From positions 1 through 14,442 of the forward strand of contig CAJUSR010000045.1 in the NCBI GenBank assembly GCA_910588855.1: a DNA stretch of 14,442 nucleotides, in the 5' to 3' direction. Every line of letters starts with the position of its first letter. The first letter of the stretch is position 1. Below are positions 7,448 through 14,442 of the stretch, one piece after another. The notes beneath the pieces are model-generated. The model saw nothing but the letters and a program-made list of their open reading frames with translations. It was not told the origin of the DNA and made no database searches. A program made the position numbers and the translations under genes. The stretch comes from an uncultured Kineothrix sp. (lineage in GTDB: Bacteria > Bacillota > Clostridia > Lachnospirales > Lachnospiraceae).

Positions 7448-8896
7448 ATGGCGGAATTAGGTCAAGTATTTACAAAGGGCAATGTTGCCCATTATATGGT
7501 TTCCTTATTTGATTTGCCCAAATATGCCAATATAATGGAGCCATGTTTTGGAACAGGCTCTTTTTTGGATGCCCTTATGCTGCATGGATTTATAAATGTT
7601 ACTGCCTGTGAGATAGATAAAGGGCTATATGAAGCAACGAAAAGCAAGTATCCCCAATACCGGCTTTTCAATGCGGACTTTCTTAAATATGATGGAGCTG
7701 AAAAATATGATGGTATTATTATGAACCCGCCGTACATCCGCCAGGAGAAAATTGACGGGCTGGAAAGCTTTGGGATAACAAAGGAAAAACTACGTTGCAT
7801 TCCCATTTTTGCAGGGCTTCCCAGCACGGCAAATATGTATATGTATTTCATAATGAAAGCCATTGATTTGCTTAAGGAAAATGGCCAGTTGACTGTGATT
7901 TTCCCAAGTAGCTGGATGAATGCCAAAACAGGGGCAGAGTTTCAGGAGCTAATGCTTTCAGAATGTGGATTAGAAAAAAAAATACATATTTATGGAGATG
8001 TATTTGAGAGAGGGGCGCTGGTTGAAGTTGTTATACTCAAGCTGATAAAGGGTCGGCTGGATTTGATTGCGGATGAAGAATTTTTGGAATCAAAAAACGG
8101 AAAACTTGCCGTAGTTCCGGTAAATGAAAAAAAGGCATTTCAGATGTTTTCTTATCCGTTTTCCGAATTAGCAACTATAAAAAGAGGGCTGACAACAGGC
8201 TGCAATGAGATGTATATTAACCCTGATTTGTCCTGTGACAATGATAAGTGCTTTAAGCCCATCATTTCTTCGCCCAAAAGCATCGAAGGATATACGGCAT
8301 TGAATGCCCGTCTGGACAAATTGTTTTTTCCAACGGATGATGCGATGTCAAACGAGATAGAAAAATACTTGGATTTTTGGAAACATAAAATAATGAAAGA
8401 ACAGAAACCAAAAACGTTATATTTAAAAGTAAACAGCAGTGAAAAATGGTATGAACTGCGCGAAATATGCGGTGAAGGCATTTTATTTAGTTATTTTGTC
8501 CGTAATGATATGAAATTTGTAATGAATGAGACGAGTGCTTTCGCACGTGACAATTTTTATGTTATCAAACCCAAAGTAGACAAGTGGGTGCTATTTGCGT
8601 TGTTAAACAATTATTATACGTATTACCAGTTGGAATTAAGCGGGAAAAGGTATGGCGCAGGATTGTTGAAATTGCAGAGATATGACATAGAGGAACTGAC
8701 ATTTCCGGAATATGGGCTTATTTCAAGGGAAGATAAAAAGGAAATGGAAATATTAAGCCGTAAGCTGATCGATACGGGCGATTCAACTTATGTGGGGGAG
8801 ATAACAAAGCTGGTATCCAAGCATAGCGGTGTGGACTATGACGAAATCACAGAAAGATATTTTGCTGTTAAAGCAAGCCGGTTGGAGGTTAATTGA
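7448..8896 (+). CDS. DNA N6-adenine methyltransferase (TaqI/Eco57I-like, gamma class)
   Basis: The ATG at 7448 follows ACAGGAGGAAC at a good distance. The 482-residue product opens with GQVFTKGNVAHYMV, the motif X region of N-terminal-X (gamma) enzymes. The SAM-binding motif I is EPCFGTGSF (31-39), the acidic motif II is ACEID (about 53-57), and the catalytic motif IV is NPPY (93-96), which selects the amino group of adenine. Motif VI-like FPSSWM follows near 156. From about residue 235 comes a target-recognition region beginning IKRGLTTGCNEMY, as in TaqI and Eco57I relatives. It should transfer methyl groups from S-adenosylmethionine to adenine within a specific site that cannot be predicted here. 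It is the first gene of an operon; the next gene's RBS lies inside its last codons. It has no nuclease domain of its own. The reading frame is complete with all motifs intact. Confidence 0.92.
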   Translation: MAELGQVFTKGNVAHYMVSLFDLPKYANIMEPCFGTGSFLDALMLHGFINVTACEIDKGLYEATKSKYPQYRLFNADFLKYDGAEKYDGIIMNPPYIRQEKIDGLESFGITKEKLRCIPIFAGLPSTANMYMYFIMKAIDLLKENGQLTVIFPSSWMNAKTGAEFQELMLSECGLEKKIHIYGDVFERGALVEVVILKLIKGRLDLIADEEFLESKNGKLAVVPVNEKKAFQMFSYPFSELATIKRGLTTGCNEMYINPDLSCDNDKCFKPIISSPKSIEGYTALNARLDKLFFPTDDAMSNEIEKYLDFWKHKIMKEQKPKTLYLKVNSSEKWYELREICGEGILFSYFVRNDMKFVMNETSAFARDNFYVIKPKVDKWVLFALLNNYYTYYQLELSGKRYGAGLLKLQRYDIEELTFPEYGLISREDKKEMEILSRKLIDTGDSTYVGEITKLVSKHSGVDYDEITERYFAVKASRLEVN

Positions 8897-8897
8897 A

Positions 8898-9989
8898 GTG
8901 GGGATAAATGTGGTCAGTTTATTTTCCGGTGGCGGAGGTTTGGACTTGGGGTTTGTATCGGAAGGTTACAATGTTATTTGGGCCATCGATAACAACAGGA
9001 ATGCAGTCGAAACTTATAAAACCAATATCGGAAATCATATTATATGCGCTGATATTAACCGGATGGATATCAGTAAAATACCGCATGCCGATGTGGTAAT
9101 TGGCGGACCGCCATGCCAGTCGTTTTCATTGGCGGGCAACAGGAATGTGGAAGACGAACGTGGGCAGCTTGTCTGGAAATATATTCATATAATAGAGCAG
9201 GTTAAGCCAAAGGCATTTGTTTTTGAAAATGTTACAGGATTGCTTTCTGCTAAAAATGCACAGGGGGAAAAAATAATCGAGCTGTTAAAAGTTGCTTTTA
9301 AAAACATTGGCTATACTATAGAGCAACAGGTTATGAATGCGGCAGACTATGGGATTCCCCAGAGAAGAAAGAGGGTTATAATTGTCGGATTGAAGGATAA
9401 GAAATTTGTATTTCCAAAACCGACACATAGTGAAGATGGCATTCATTTAAAACGTTATGTAAGCGTTGAAGAAGCATTGGGAGACTTGCCGGAAGCCATA
9501 AGGGATGAAAGCGGCCATGTGGAATATTCTATGCCGCCTCAGAACGAGTACCAACGGTATGTAAGGCGCAGCGTTAAAGTTACGGAACATTTTATGCCTC
9601 AAATGAGTGAGCTGGATGAATATATCGTAAGCCATGTGAAACCGGGCGGGAATTATAGGGATATTCCTGCGGATGTCAATTCCAGCAGGATAAAACGTTT
9701 GCAAAGAGACGGTGGGCATACGACCTGCTATGGCAGATTATCCCCGGATAAACCATCTTATACCATTAACACTTATTTTAACCGCCCGAATGTTGGATGT
9801 AACATTCATTATAAAGCGGACAGGCTGATAACGGTACGGGAAGCATTAAGGTTGCAGTCTTTTCCGGATGACTATGTGATTGTTTCCAGCAGTAAACAAG
9901 GCAGAAACCTAATTGTGGGAAATGCCGTACCTCCAATGCTGGCTGGCGTTATTGCCCATGAGCTGAAGCATTATATCGAAGAGGAATAA
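8898..9989 (+). CDS. DNA cytosine-5 methyltransferase
   Basis: The likely start is GTG at 8898, one base after the stop of the preceding gene, with GGAGG at 8884-8888 and a nine-base spacer; a start further upstream at 8829 would overlap the previous gene and lacks support. The 363-residue product has the motifs in order: I FSGGGGLDLGF (9-19), IV GGPPCQSFS with the catalytic Cys73, VI ENV (110-112), VIII QRRKR (155-159), a target-recognition stretch, then IX near VREALRLQSFPDD and X GNAVPPMLA. The enzyme transfers methyl from S-adenosylmethionine to carbon 5 of cytosine through a covalent Cys intermediate. The recognition site is unknown. Size and motif order are normal for the family. It is translationally linked to both neighbours, which suggests that it acts with them in one modification system. 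Confidence 0.95.
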   Translation: MGINVVSLFSGGGGLDLGFVSEGYNVIWAIDNNRNAVETYKTNIGNHIICADINRMDISKIPHADVVIGGPPCQSFSLAGNRNVEDERGQLVWKYIHIIEQVKPKAFVFENVTGLLSAKNAQGEKIIELLKVAFKNIGYTIEQQVMNAADYGIPQRRKRVIIVGLKDKKFVFPKPTHSEDGIHLKRYVSVEEALGDLPEAIRDESGHVEYSMPPQNEYQRYVRRSVKVTEHFMPQMSELDEYIVSHVKPGGNYRDIPADVNSSRIKRLQRDGGHTTCYGRLSPDKPSYTINTYFNRPNVGCNIHYKADRLITVREALRLQSFPDDYVIVSSSKQGRNLIVGNAVPPMLAGVIAHELKHYIEEE

Positions 9990-9992
9990 ACT

Positions 9993-12539
9993 ATGTGGGT
10001 ATCATATTCGGATTCTGAAGTGAACCGGTTTCATCCAATATGTGAACGTGCATTAAACGATGCATTAGGGATGATTGGGAAAGAAAAGCAATATAGAGTG
10101 CTGCACCATCGATACACAGGACCTCTTGAGATGGACTATGTGATACAGAACATAGCGACCGGCAAATATCTGTGCGTTGTTGAGGTGAAAAGAACCCCGG
10201 CTGATGTGCATAGTGTGAGATATCAATTTCAGGCGATGTCATATGTACAGATGAATGCGGGGCAGTCAGAGAAACCGTTCTATATTTTGACTAACTTAGA
10301 ATATGCTTTTTCGTTCCGGTATGATGCTGCCAGGTCTGGTGTTTTCCAACAGATGCTTGAGCCGGGCCTGTCTCATATCGGAAGCTTTGAAACGGATGAA
10401 GAAGATATTTTTGTTGGGAAACTGGCAGGGTATTTTAGCAAGTGCTTAACGGATTATATGAATGATTCTTATAAATATTTGGTTACCCTCGAAGAATTTG
10501 CCAATCATATGGAGCAAATCAAGGAAGAGCCAAGGAGGTGGAAAACTCATTTGGCTGTCCTTTTGTATGAATATATCAGAGGGGCGTTTACTTTTATCAA
10601 TCGAAATGAGTTGAGGGATATCAGGCTTTTTAGCAATGATGTGGCGAAAATCTGTAATGAGGCCGCCCGCATAAACTTTAAGGATATTTTCCATTATTCG
10701 GATGAGGCATTTGAACGAACAGTGGATATCGACAATAGTGTCTTGGTTGATTTGTACGATTTTGGAAACCAAAACGTGAATGGTGATTCGATAGCAGGTA
10801 TTCTTCACGCTATCGTATCCGAGGGGCATGAACATGATGGAGAGGTTCCTACGGATTTGGAACTGGCAAGGATTGTGGCAGAATTGGCGAAATACAGTTG
10901 TGGTGAATTGTCTGATACGGATAGGGTGTGTGACCCGGCTGCCGGAAGCGGAAATCTGATAAGCGCTGCCATACCTGCATTTAATTTGGTGCCTGCACAA
11001 ATTGTTGCTAATGATGTCAATAGCAAATTGCTGGAATTATTGTCTCTGAGAATTGGTTTGCATTATGCAGAAACCATAAGTTTGGGGAACTCCCCTGCCA
11101 TTTGCAACTATAATATATCGGATGTAGAACCCATATTTTTTCAAAATGTAAAGGCTGTCGTAATGAATCCTCCATTTTCGGCCGGGATTAATTGTGTTGC
11201 GCGCAAACCGCCGTTGTATAGAAGCATTAGAAGGCTGACGGGCAACGATGCAAGGACTAACATCGGTCAAATGCCATTGGAAGCCGTCTTTCTTGAGCTG
11301 GTTATTGAACTTGTGCAACCCGGTACAACCATATCCTGTGTATTTCCTAAAACCCATTTAATGGGGCGGGGGCAAGAGGCCAGAGCGATAAGGAGATTGC
11401 TGCAGAATCCATTCGGCCTTCATTTAGTGTTTACCTATCCGGGGGATGAAATATTTGATGATGTGACAAAGGACACTTGTGTCCTTGTGGGCAAAGTCGG
11501 AGTGCCATCCGACTATGTGAAAGTGGTATCCAGTTACGATAAAATCCCCAATATCGACATCCACAGATTTGCAAAAACATTGCCCAATGATGCTTCCGAA
11601 AATTTTTCCCCAATGATGCCGGGGATTGTAGTAAGGAAAATTCCGGCACAGGAGCTTGCCGATAAGGTGGAAGATGGCTGGCGGATGTTTCATAGCGAAA
11701 TGGCGGATGCTGTTACTTTTGTGAAAGAGAACTTCCAGGGTTCCGGGCATTTTATGGAGTTAGCCGGACTTGGCTATCCCATTAAGCGGGGAAAAGCCGG
11801 AAACAATGGCGGCAGCGATATTATGTATTTCAATTCAAGGGCGGATTTATATGAACAGTTTGAAGGACAGGATATTGTCCTTTCTGTTGGGATGCGTAAT
11901 GCCAAGTTGGACAGCTTTAACATTGGTTTTGGAGACAGCGGCTTTTTGGATGTTTCGGATAATGCAGAGGATATTGTAGATGCCATTATTGATGCGTATA
12001 ATGCCCTTCCGGACAGAGAAGGAAGGCAGCAGCGCATAAGAAAAACAAATCAAGAGTGGAAGAAAATATTAAATAAAGAAAGCAAAGGGAAATTCCCTGC
12101 AAATTCAGTGTTGATTCCCAGAGCTATTAGGACAACAGGAAGGAGTTACTTATCCCAAAATCCGGTATTTGTTTCGACAAATTTTGTTGTTTGTTCACTG
12201 CCGTCTTTGGATAAGGCAATCATGTTGTCAACATGGATGAGTACGATTTTTTATCAGCTAATATGCGAGGTGTCTTCAAAAGACCAGGAAGGCATGAGGA
12301 AAATGGAGGTTTCTGATATTGAAAAGACATATGTGCCGTCTTTGGATACGGTAACACAAGAAACGATAAATGCTTTGGCTGCGGAATGCGATGCAATAAA
12401 ATTTTTAAACCTTGCTGCCCCGGAAATTAGAAAAGTGGATAGAATCTGGGCCGATGAGCTTTTTGGGGAAAATGGGGAGGATGTTTTGAATAGGGCCAGA
12501 AGAATGTTGGAATACCTGGTCAATAGACGGAACCCTTGA
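9993..12539 (+). CDS. Type IIG-like restriction-modification fusion: PD-(D/E)XK nuclease plus N6-adenine methyltransferase
   Basis: The ATG at 9993 is three bases after the upstream stop; GAGGAA in the last codons of that gene serves as RBS. The 848-residue product begins with a nuclease-like domain: D48 in GPLEMDYV, then VVEVKR with E64 and K66 after a beta-hairpin, followed by Q78/Q80, matching PD-(D/E)XK domains such as the N-terminus of type I HsdR. After a helical linker (about 140-280) the methyltransferase has a motif X-like TDLELARIVAEL (287-298), motif I DPAAGSGNL (314-322), ANDVN (339-343) and motif IV NPPF (392-395), typical of N6-adenine enzymes. From about residue 590 a region beginning GYPIKRGKAG looks like a target-recognition domain. 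One chain thus appears to cut, modify and recognise DNA, as in type IIG enzymes. No helicase motifs are seen. Whether the nuclease is active is inferred from three residues. Confidence 0.85.
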   Translation: MWVSYSDSEVNRFHPICERALNDALGMIGKEKQYRVLHHRYTGPLEMDYVIQNIATGKYLCVVEVKRTPADVHSVRYQFQAMSYVQMNAGQSEKPFYILTNLEYAFSFRYDAARSGVFQQMLEPGLSHIGSFETDEEDIFVGKLAGYFSKCLTDYMNDSYKYLVTLEEFANHMEQIKEEPRRWKTHLAVLLYEYIRGAFTFINRNELRDIRLFSNDVAKICNEAARINFKDIFHYSDEAFERTVDIDNSVLVDLYDFGNQNVNGDSIAGILHAIVSEGHEHDGEVPTDLELARIVAELAKYSCGELSDTDRVCDPAAGSGNLISAAIPAFNLVPAQIVANDVNSKLLELLSLRIGLHYAETISLGNSPAICNYNISDVEPIFFQNVKAVVMNPPFSAGINCVARKPPLYRSIRRLTGNDARTNIGQMPLEAVFLELVIELVQPGTTISCVFPKTHLMGRGQEARAIRRLLQNPFGLHLVFTYPGDEIFDDVTKDTCVLVGKVGVPSDYVKVVSSYDKIPNIDIHRFAKTLPNDASENFSPMMPGIVVRKIPAQELADKVEDGWRMFHSEMADAVTFVKENFQGSGHFMELAGLGYPIKRGKAGNNGGSDIMYFNSRADLYEQFEGQDIVLSVGMRNAKLDSFNIGFGDSGFLDVSDNAEDIVDAIIDAYNALPDREGRQQRIRKTNQEWKKILNKESKGKFPANSVLIPRAIRTTGRSYLSQNPVFVSTNFVVCSLPSLDKAIMLSTWMSTIFYQLICEVSSKDQEGMRKMEVSDIEKTYVPSLDTVTQETINALAAECDAIKFLNLAAPEIRKVDRIWADELFGENGEDVLNRARRMLEYLVNRRNP

Positions 12540-12551
12540 TAAAGGCAGGGA
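12539..12551 (+). repeat. 13-bp direct repeat, right copy (ATAAAGGCAGGGA)
   Basis: Identical to 7379-7391 and overlapping the stop of the fusion gene by one base. Together the copies enclose about 5.15 kb containing exactly the three operon genes. Confidence 0.5.
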
Positions 12552-12555
12552 GGAA

Positions 12556-12620
12556 TGCTAAGAGTACTGTATATAATAATGTATCGGATGAACTTTTGGA
12601 TAGACTTACATACGAACCTC
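12556..12620 (+). pseudogene. Possible 5' remnant of a further gene
   Basis: Just after the fusion gene, GGGAGG is followed by an open frame AKSTVYNNVSDELLDRLTYE ending PP and a stop at 12620-12622. The frame has no start codon of its own here; an ATG at 12556 is one base out of frame and would give an unrelated 42-residue peptide. The protein-like composition and the RBS position suggest the beginning of a fourth operon gene lost by deletion. Family not recognised. Confidence 0.25.
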
Positions 12621-12648
12621 CATAGGAAAAGCGGGGTTGTGTTTCAAA

Positions 12649-12680
12649 AAAGCCTGGTTTTGGGGTGTTTACCTGGCTTT
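12649..12680 (+). terminator. Terminator-like hairpin after the restriction-modification operon
   Basis: AAAGCCTGGT pairs with ACCTGGCTTT across a 12-base loop, with one T-T mismatch in a ten-position stem. It is preceded by a run of A and followed by a short U-rich stretch in the transcript. It lies about 110 bases after the last stop. Confidence 0.5.
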
Positions 12681-12750
12681 ATGTTAAAAAGATGACAGAA
12701 AAATGGCAGATGTAAAAATATATATGTAACCAATATTAGAAGCGAAAAAT

Positions 12751-12812
12751 AAATGGTAAATAATTTGTCGGTTTTCTCCAAACTGGAAAATCCGATGGGT
12801 TATTTACCATTT
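12751..12812. terminator. Strong, probably bidirectional terminator hairpin
   Basis: AAATGGTAAATAA (12751-12763) pairs perfectly over 13 bases with TTATTTACCATTT (12800-12812). An inner stem is formed by CGGTTTTC (12769-12776) and GAAAATCCG (12786-12794) with one bulged base. The 3' arm runs into TTTTGTT, and the 5' flank is A-rich, so it can terminate on either strand. It separates the operon from the surface-protein gene. Confidence 0.65.
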
Positions 12813-12972
12813 TGTTATGCAGCTATATAATTTATTAGCATGAATAGTATTATTTTTAAAAATAGATTTGCTTAAGTGAAATGAAAATTTATAGAATTTA
12901 ATTTCTATGCTGGTTAAAAAATATTAATTCTAAAATATTTAAAAAAATAATATTAAAATAACAAGAAAAAGT

Positions 12973-13011
12973 TTGGAAAGTATTTCCAATTTTATGAAAA
13001 CAAAGTATAAT
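12973..13011 (+). promoter_or_regulatory. Promoter with overlapping perfect palindrome
   Basis: A consensus -10 TATAAT lies at 13006-13011. TTTCCA at 12983-12988 is a four-of-six -35 match with a 17-base spacer. The perfect palindrome TTGGAAAgtaTTTCCAA (12973-12989) covers this -35 box. That placement suggests an operator at which a dimeric regulator blocks or recruits polymerase. Transcription would begin near 13018, giving a leader of about 275 bases before the surface-protein start. Confidence 0.55.
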
Positions 13012-13017
13012 TATAAC

Positions 13018-13290
13018 GTATGGATTTACTATTTTAAATAGAAAGGGGGGGGAAGAGGGGATTGCGCTGGAAACATGTGAGGATTTATCCGCATTTGTTT
13101 CTTTTTTTATACAATGAAGGCATTATGCCACAACACTGTTTTGATATGGATACTTATCAAAACATACACTTTTTATGGCGTAAAGAGGTACATAGAATAA
13201 GCGTCTGTTAAAGGATATGTACTTCGCGCGGCAAGTAAGGGGGAATCCTCCTTACTCGATTTCAAATGATGTATTTTACAAAGGAGGTAT
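13018..13290 (+). promoter_or_regulatory. Long structured 5' leader of the surface-protein gene
   Basis: No convincing coding frame is seen. Three dyads are visible. GGCAT-T-ATGCC lies at 13119-13129. GTTTTGATA (13138-13146) pairs perfectly with TATCAAAAC (13155-13163) over an 8-base loop. AGTAAGGGGG (13234-13243) pairs with CCTCCTTACT (13247-13256) over a 3-base loop with one G-U pair. The last hairpin ends about 25 bases before the RBS, whose AGGAGG is also contained as CCTCC complement in its 3' arm. A regulated leader is possible. I do not recognise a known riboswitch class. Confidence 0.35.
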
Positions 13291-13295
13291 CATGG

Positions 13296-14442
13296 ATGAA
13301 ACAGTCCAGAAGAAAATTGTTAGGGATTTTGCTGACAGCGTCCATAATAACAGCGACGGTATTTCCAATGCAGGGTACGGCGGCAGAAGGGATTGACCGT
13401 GAAGTGAAAAGTGAGGCGCAAAAGGATGAAGGAATGGAAACGCAGGGAGCATTGCCGGGAACAGGGATAAAGACTCCGGGAGAAGGCGAAACGTCAAAAG
13501 GGCTGCCGGAAAACCCAAATGCGGCAGGGGAGTTGTTGAACACAGTTTCCGGCAATATATTGCTCTCAGACGACTCTTTGATTATGCCGGCTGATTATGA
13601 TATTAACCAGCCTGTTATTGAAGGGTTTGAATTTGAGGAGAATGGGCAAACATTAGACCAAAATGGAACCCTTCACTTCAAGATGCAAGCCTATGATGCG
13701 GATGGTGATATTACCAAAGCTATCGTTGAAATATCAAGGGAAAGTGGCTATAGCAATACGGAAACAATTATATTAAAACATAGTGAAGGAAAAATGTATA
13801 CAGGAACTCTTTCTTGCAGTAGGATTATAGATTATGAGGGCAAGTATTACATTTCTAAAATTAGACTGGTGGATAGTAGGAATAATTACGCCGAAAAAGC
13901 TATTACGGAAAATGGACAACGTCTTTATACATTTACAATCAAAAAGAGTGGAAAAGTATCTGTTACAGATTTTCAAATTCAAAAAAATGCTTCCGGTTCA
14001 GATGGGAAGTTAAGGGTGGGAGATACGGTAACATATACAGCTCATGTAGAATTTGAAGGGATGAATCCCACAAGTGATATAAATATGTATTTGTATGCGA
14101 TAAAGAATAGCTCCCAGGCTTCAAAATCTGTAAGGATGACCTATGATGCAGCAACCAAAACATTGGCAGGCACTTATGAGATTGCAAATGATACTTATCC
14201 GTCAGAATGGAACTTAAGTTATATTCGGATATATGTACAGAATGGATATCAGTATTTTTATCCGAATCAGATTGAACCGGATAAAGACTTAAAGTTTACG
14301 GTTATCAATGATGGTTATGATGAAGATAAACCGGTAATTAAGAGTATTACCATTGATAAAAATGAACAAATGGTAAAAGCCGGGGATACAGTGACCATCA
14401 AAGTAAAAGTGGATGAAAAAAATCCATCTAGTTCAATGAGAG
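13296..14442 (+). CDS. Secreted surface protein with repeated beta-sandwich-like modules, C-terminus beyond right edge
   Basis: The ATG at 13296 is seven bases after AAGGAGGT; an ATG at 13292 in another frame is too close to the RBS and does not give a signal peptide. The frame is open for 382 residues to the edge. MKQSRRKLLGILLTASIITA opens a signal peptide with likely cleavage after GTAA (27-30). A low-complexity Glu/Gly/Pro-rich linker follows to about residue 95. Then come modules of about 115 residues: roughly 105-217, 221-338 and a third beginning at 345. They share the pattern 'P.I....I.kN.....GDTVT...', a beta-strand-rich core, and a turn such as DTYPSEW. Such Ig-like repeats are typical of clostridial cell-surface proteins. 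The ligand and the cell-wall anchor, if any, lie outside the window. It is preceded by its own regulated-looking promoter and is unlikely to be part of the defence genes. Confidence 0.8.
   Translation, partial: MKQSRRKLLGILLTASIITATVFPMQGTAAEGIDREVKSEAQKDEGMETQGALPGTGIKTPGEGETSKGLPENPNAAGELLNTVSGNILLSDDSLIMPADYDINQPVIEGFEFEENGQTLDQNGTLHFKMQAYDADGDITKAIVEISRESGYSNTETIILKHSEGKMYTGTLSCSRIIDYEGKYYISKIRLVDSRNNYAEKAITENGQRLYTFTIKKSGKVSVTDFQIQKNASGSDGKLRVGDTVTYTAHVEFEGMNPTSDINMYLYAIKNSSQASKSVRMTYDAATKTLAGTYEIANDTYPSEWNLSYIRIYVQNGYQYFYPNQIEPDKDLKFTVINDGYDEDKPVIKSITIDKNEQMVKAGDTVTIKVKVDEKNPSSSMR

Noticed and set aside
9447..12523. Long minus-strand frames opposite the methyltransferase genes, up to 184 codons.
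   Set aside because: They are antisense shadows of genes whose own frames contain complete ordered methyltransferase motifs.
12751..12812. MITE or insertion-sequence end.
   Set aside because: The long perfect stem has no flanking target duplication and is followed by a T-rich tract, which fits a terminator better.
13018..13290. Cyclic di-GMP or other known riboswitch in the surface-protein leader.
   Set aside because: The conserved GEMM core bases and a kink-turn pattern are not visible. Only generic hairpins are supported.

Overview
The window looks like a piece of a low-to-mid GC Firmicutes chromosome, most likely a gut clostridial species of the Lachnospiraceae type. The reasons are strong AGGAGG ribosome binding sites, AT-rich intergenic DNA, remnants of a large serine recombinase and a secreted multi-module surface protein. 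No rRNA, tRNA or CRISPR array was seen. The species cannot be named from sequence alone.

Layout. (1) 1-2596, minus strand: a large gene cut off by the left edge, encoding a CHAT (caspase-like) protease joined to an NB-ARC/STAND NTPase and the start of a TPR array. This architecture is expected of a sensor-effector in immunity or programmed cell death. (2) About 2600-4940: a graveyard of mobile DNA. It holds a central fragment and a C-terminal fragment of a large serine recombinase on the plus strand, both broken and about 1.4 kb apart. Between and around them lie small damaged ORFs, a small gene for an 80-residue membrane-anchored or secreted protein on the minus strand, and a 194-bp MITE-like element with 16-bp perfect terminal inverted repeats and a 9-bp target duplication. 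(3) 5030-7326, plus strand: a GmrSD-type (DUF262 plus DUF1524/HNH) type IV restriction enzyme gene broken into three frames. (4) 7448-12539, plus strand: a tight three-gene modification/restriction operon of an N6-adenine methyltransferase, a cytosine-5 methyltransferase, and an 848-residue protein joining a PD-(D/E)XK-like nuclease domain to a second N6-adenine methyltransferase with a target-recognition region. (5) 12540-13295: two terminator-like hairpins, then a promoter with an overlapping perfect palindrome and a long structured leader. (6) 13296 to the right edge, plus strand: the start of a secreted surface protein with repeated beta-sandwich-like modules.

How the genes fit together. 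The middle of the window reads as a defence island: a caspase-like STAND protein, a decayed modification-dependent nuclease and an intact-looking restriction-modification operon sit beside debris of an integrating element. The three methylation/restriction genes are nearly contiguous (1-nt and 3-nt gaps), so they are probably co-translated. A plausible reading is that the two stand-alone methyltransferases protect a site, or its two strands, against the nuclease of the 848-residue fusion. The frameshifted GmrSD-like gene may have lost function because a modification-dependent nuclease beside active methyltransferases can be costly, but this is inference.
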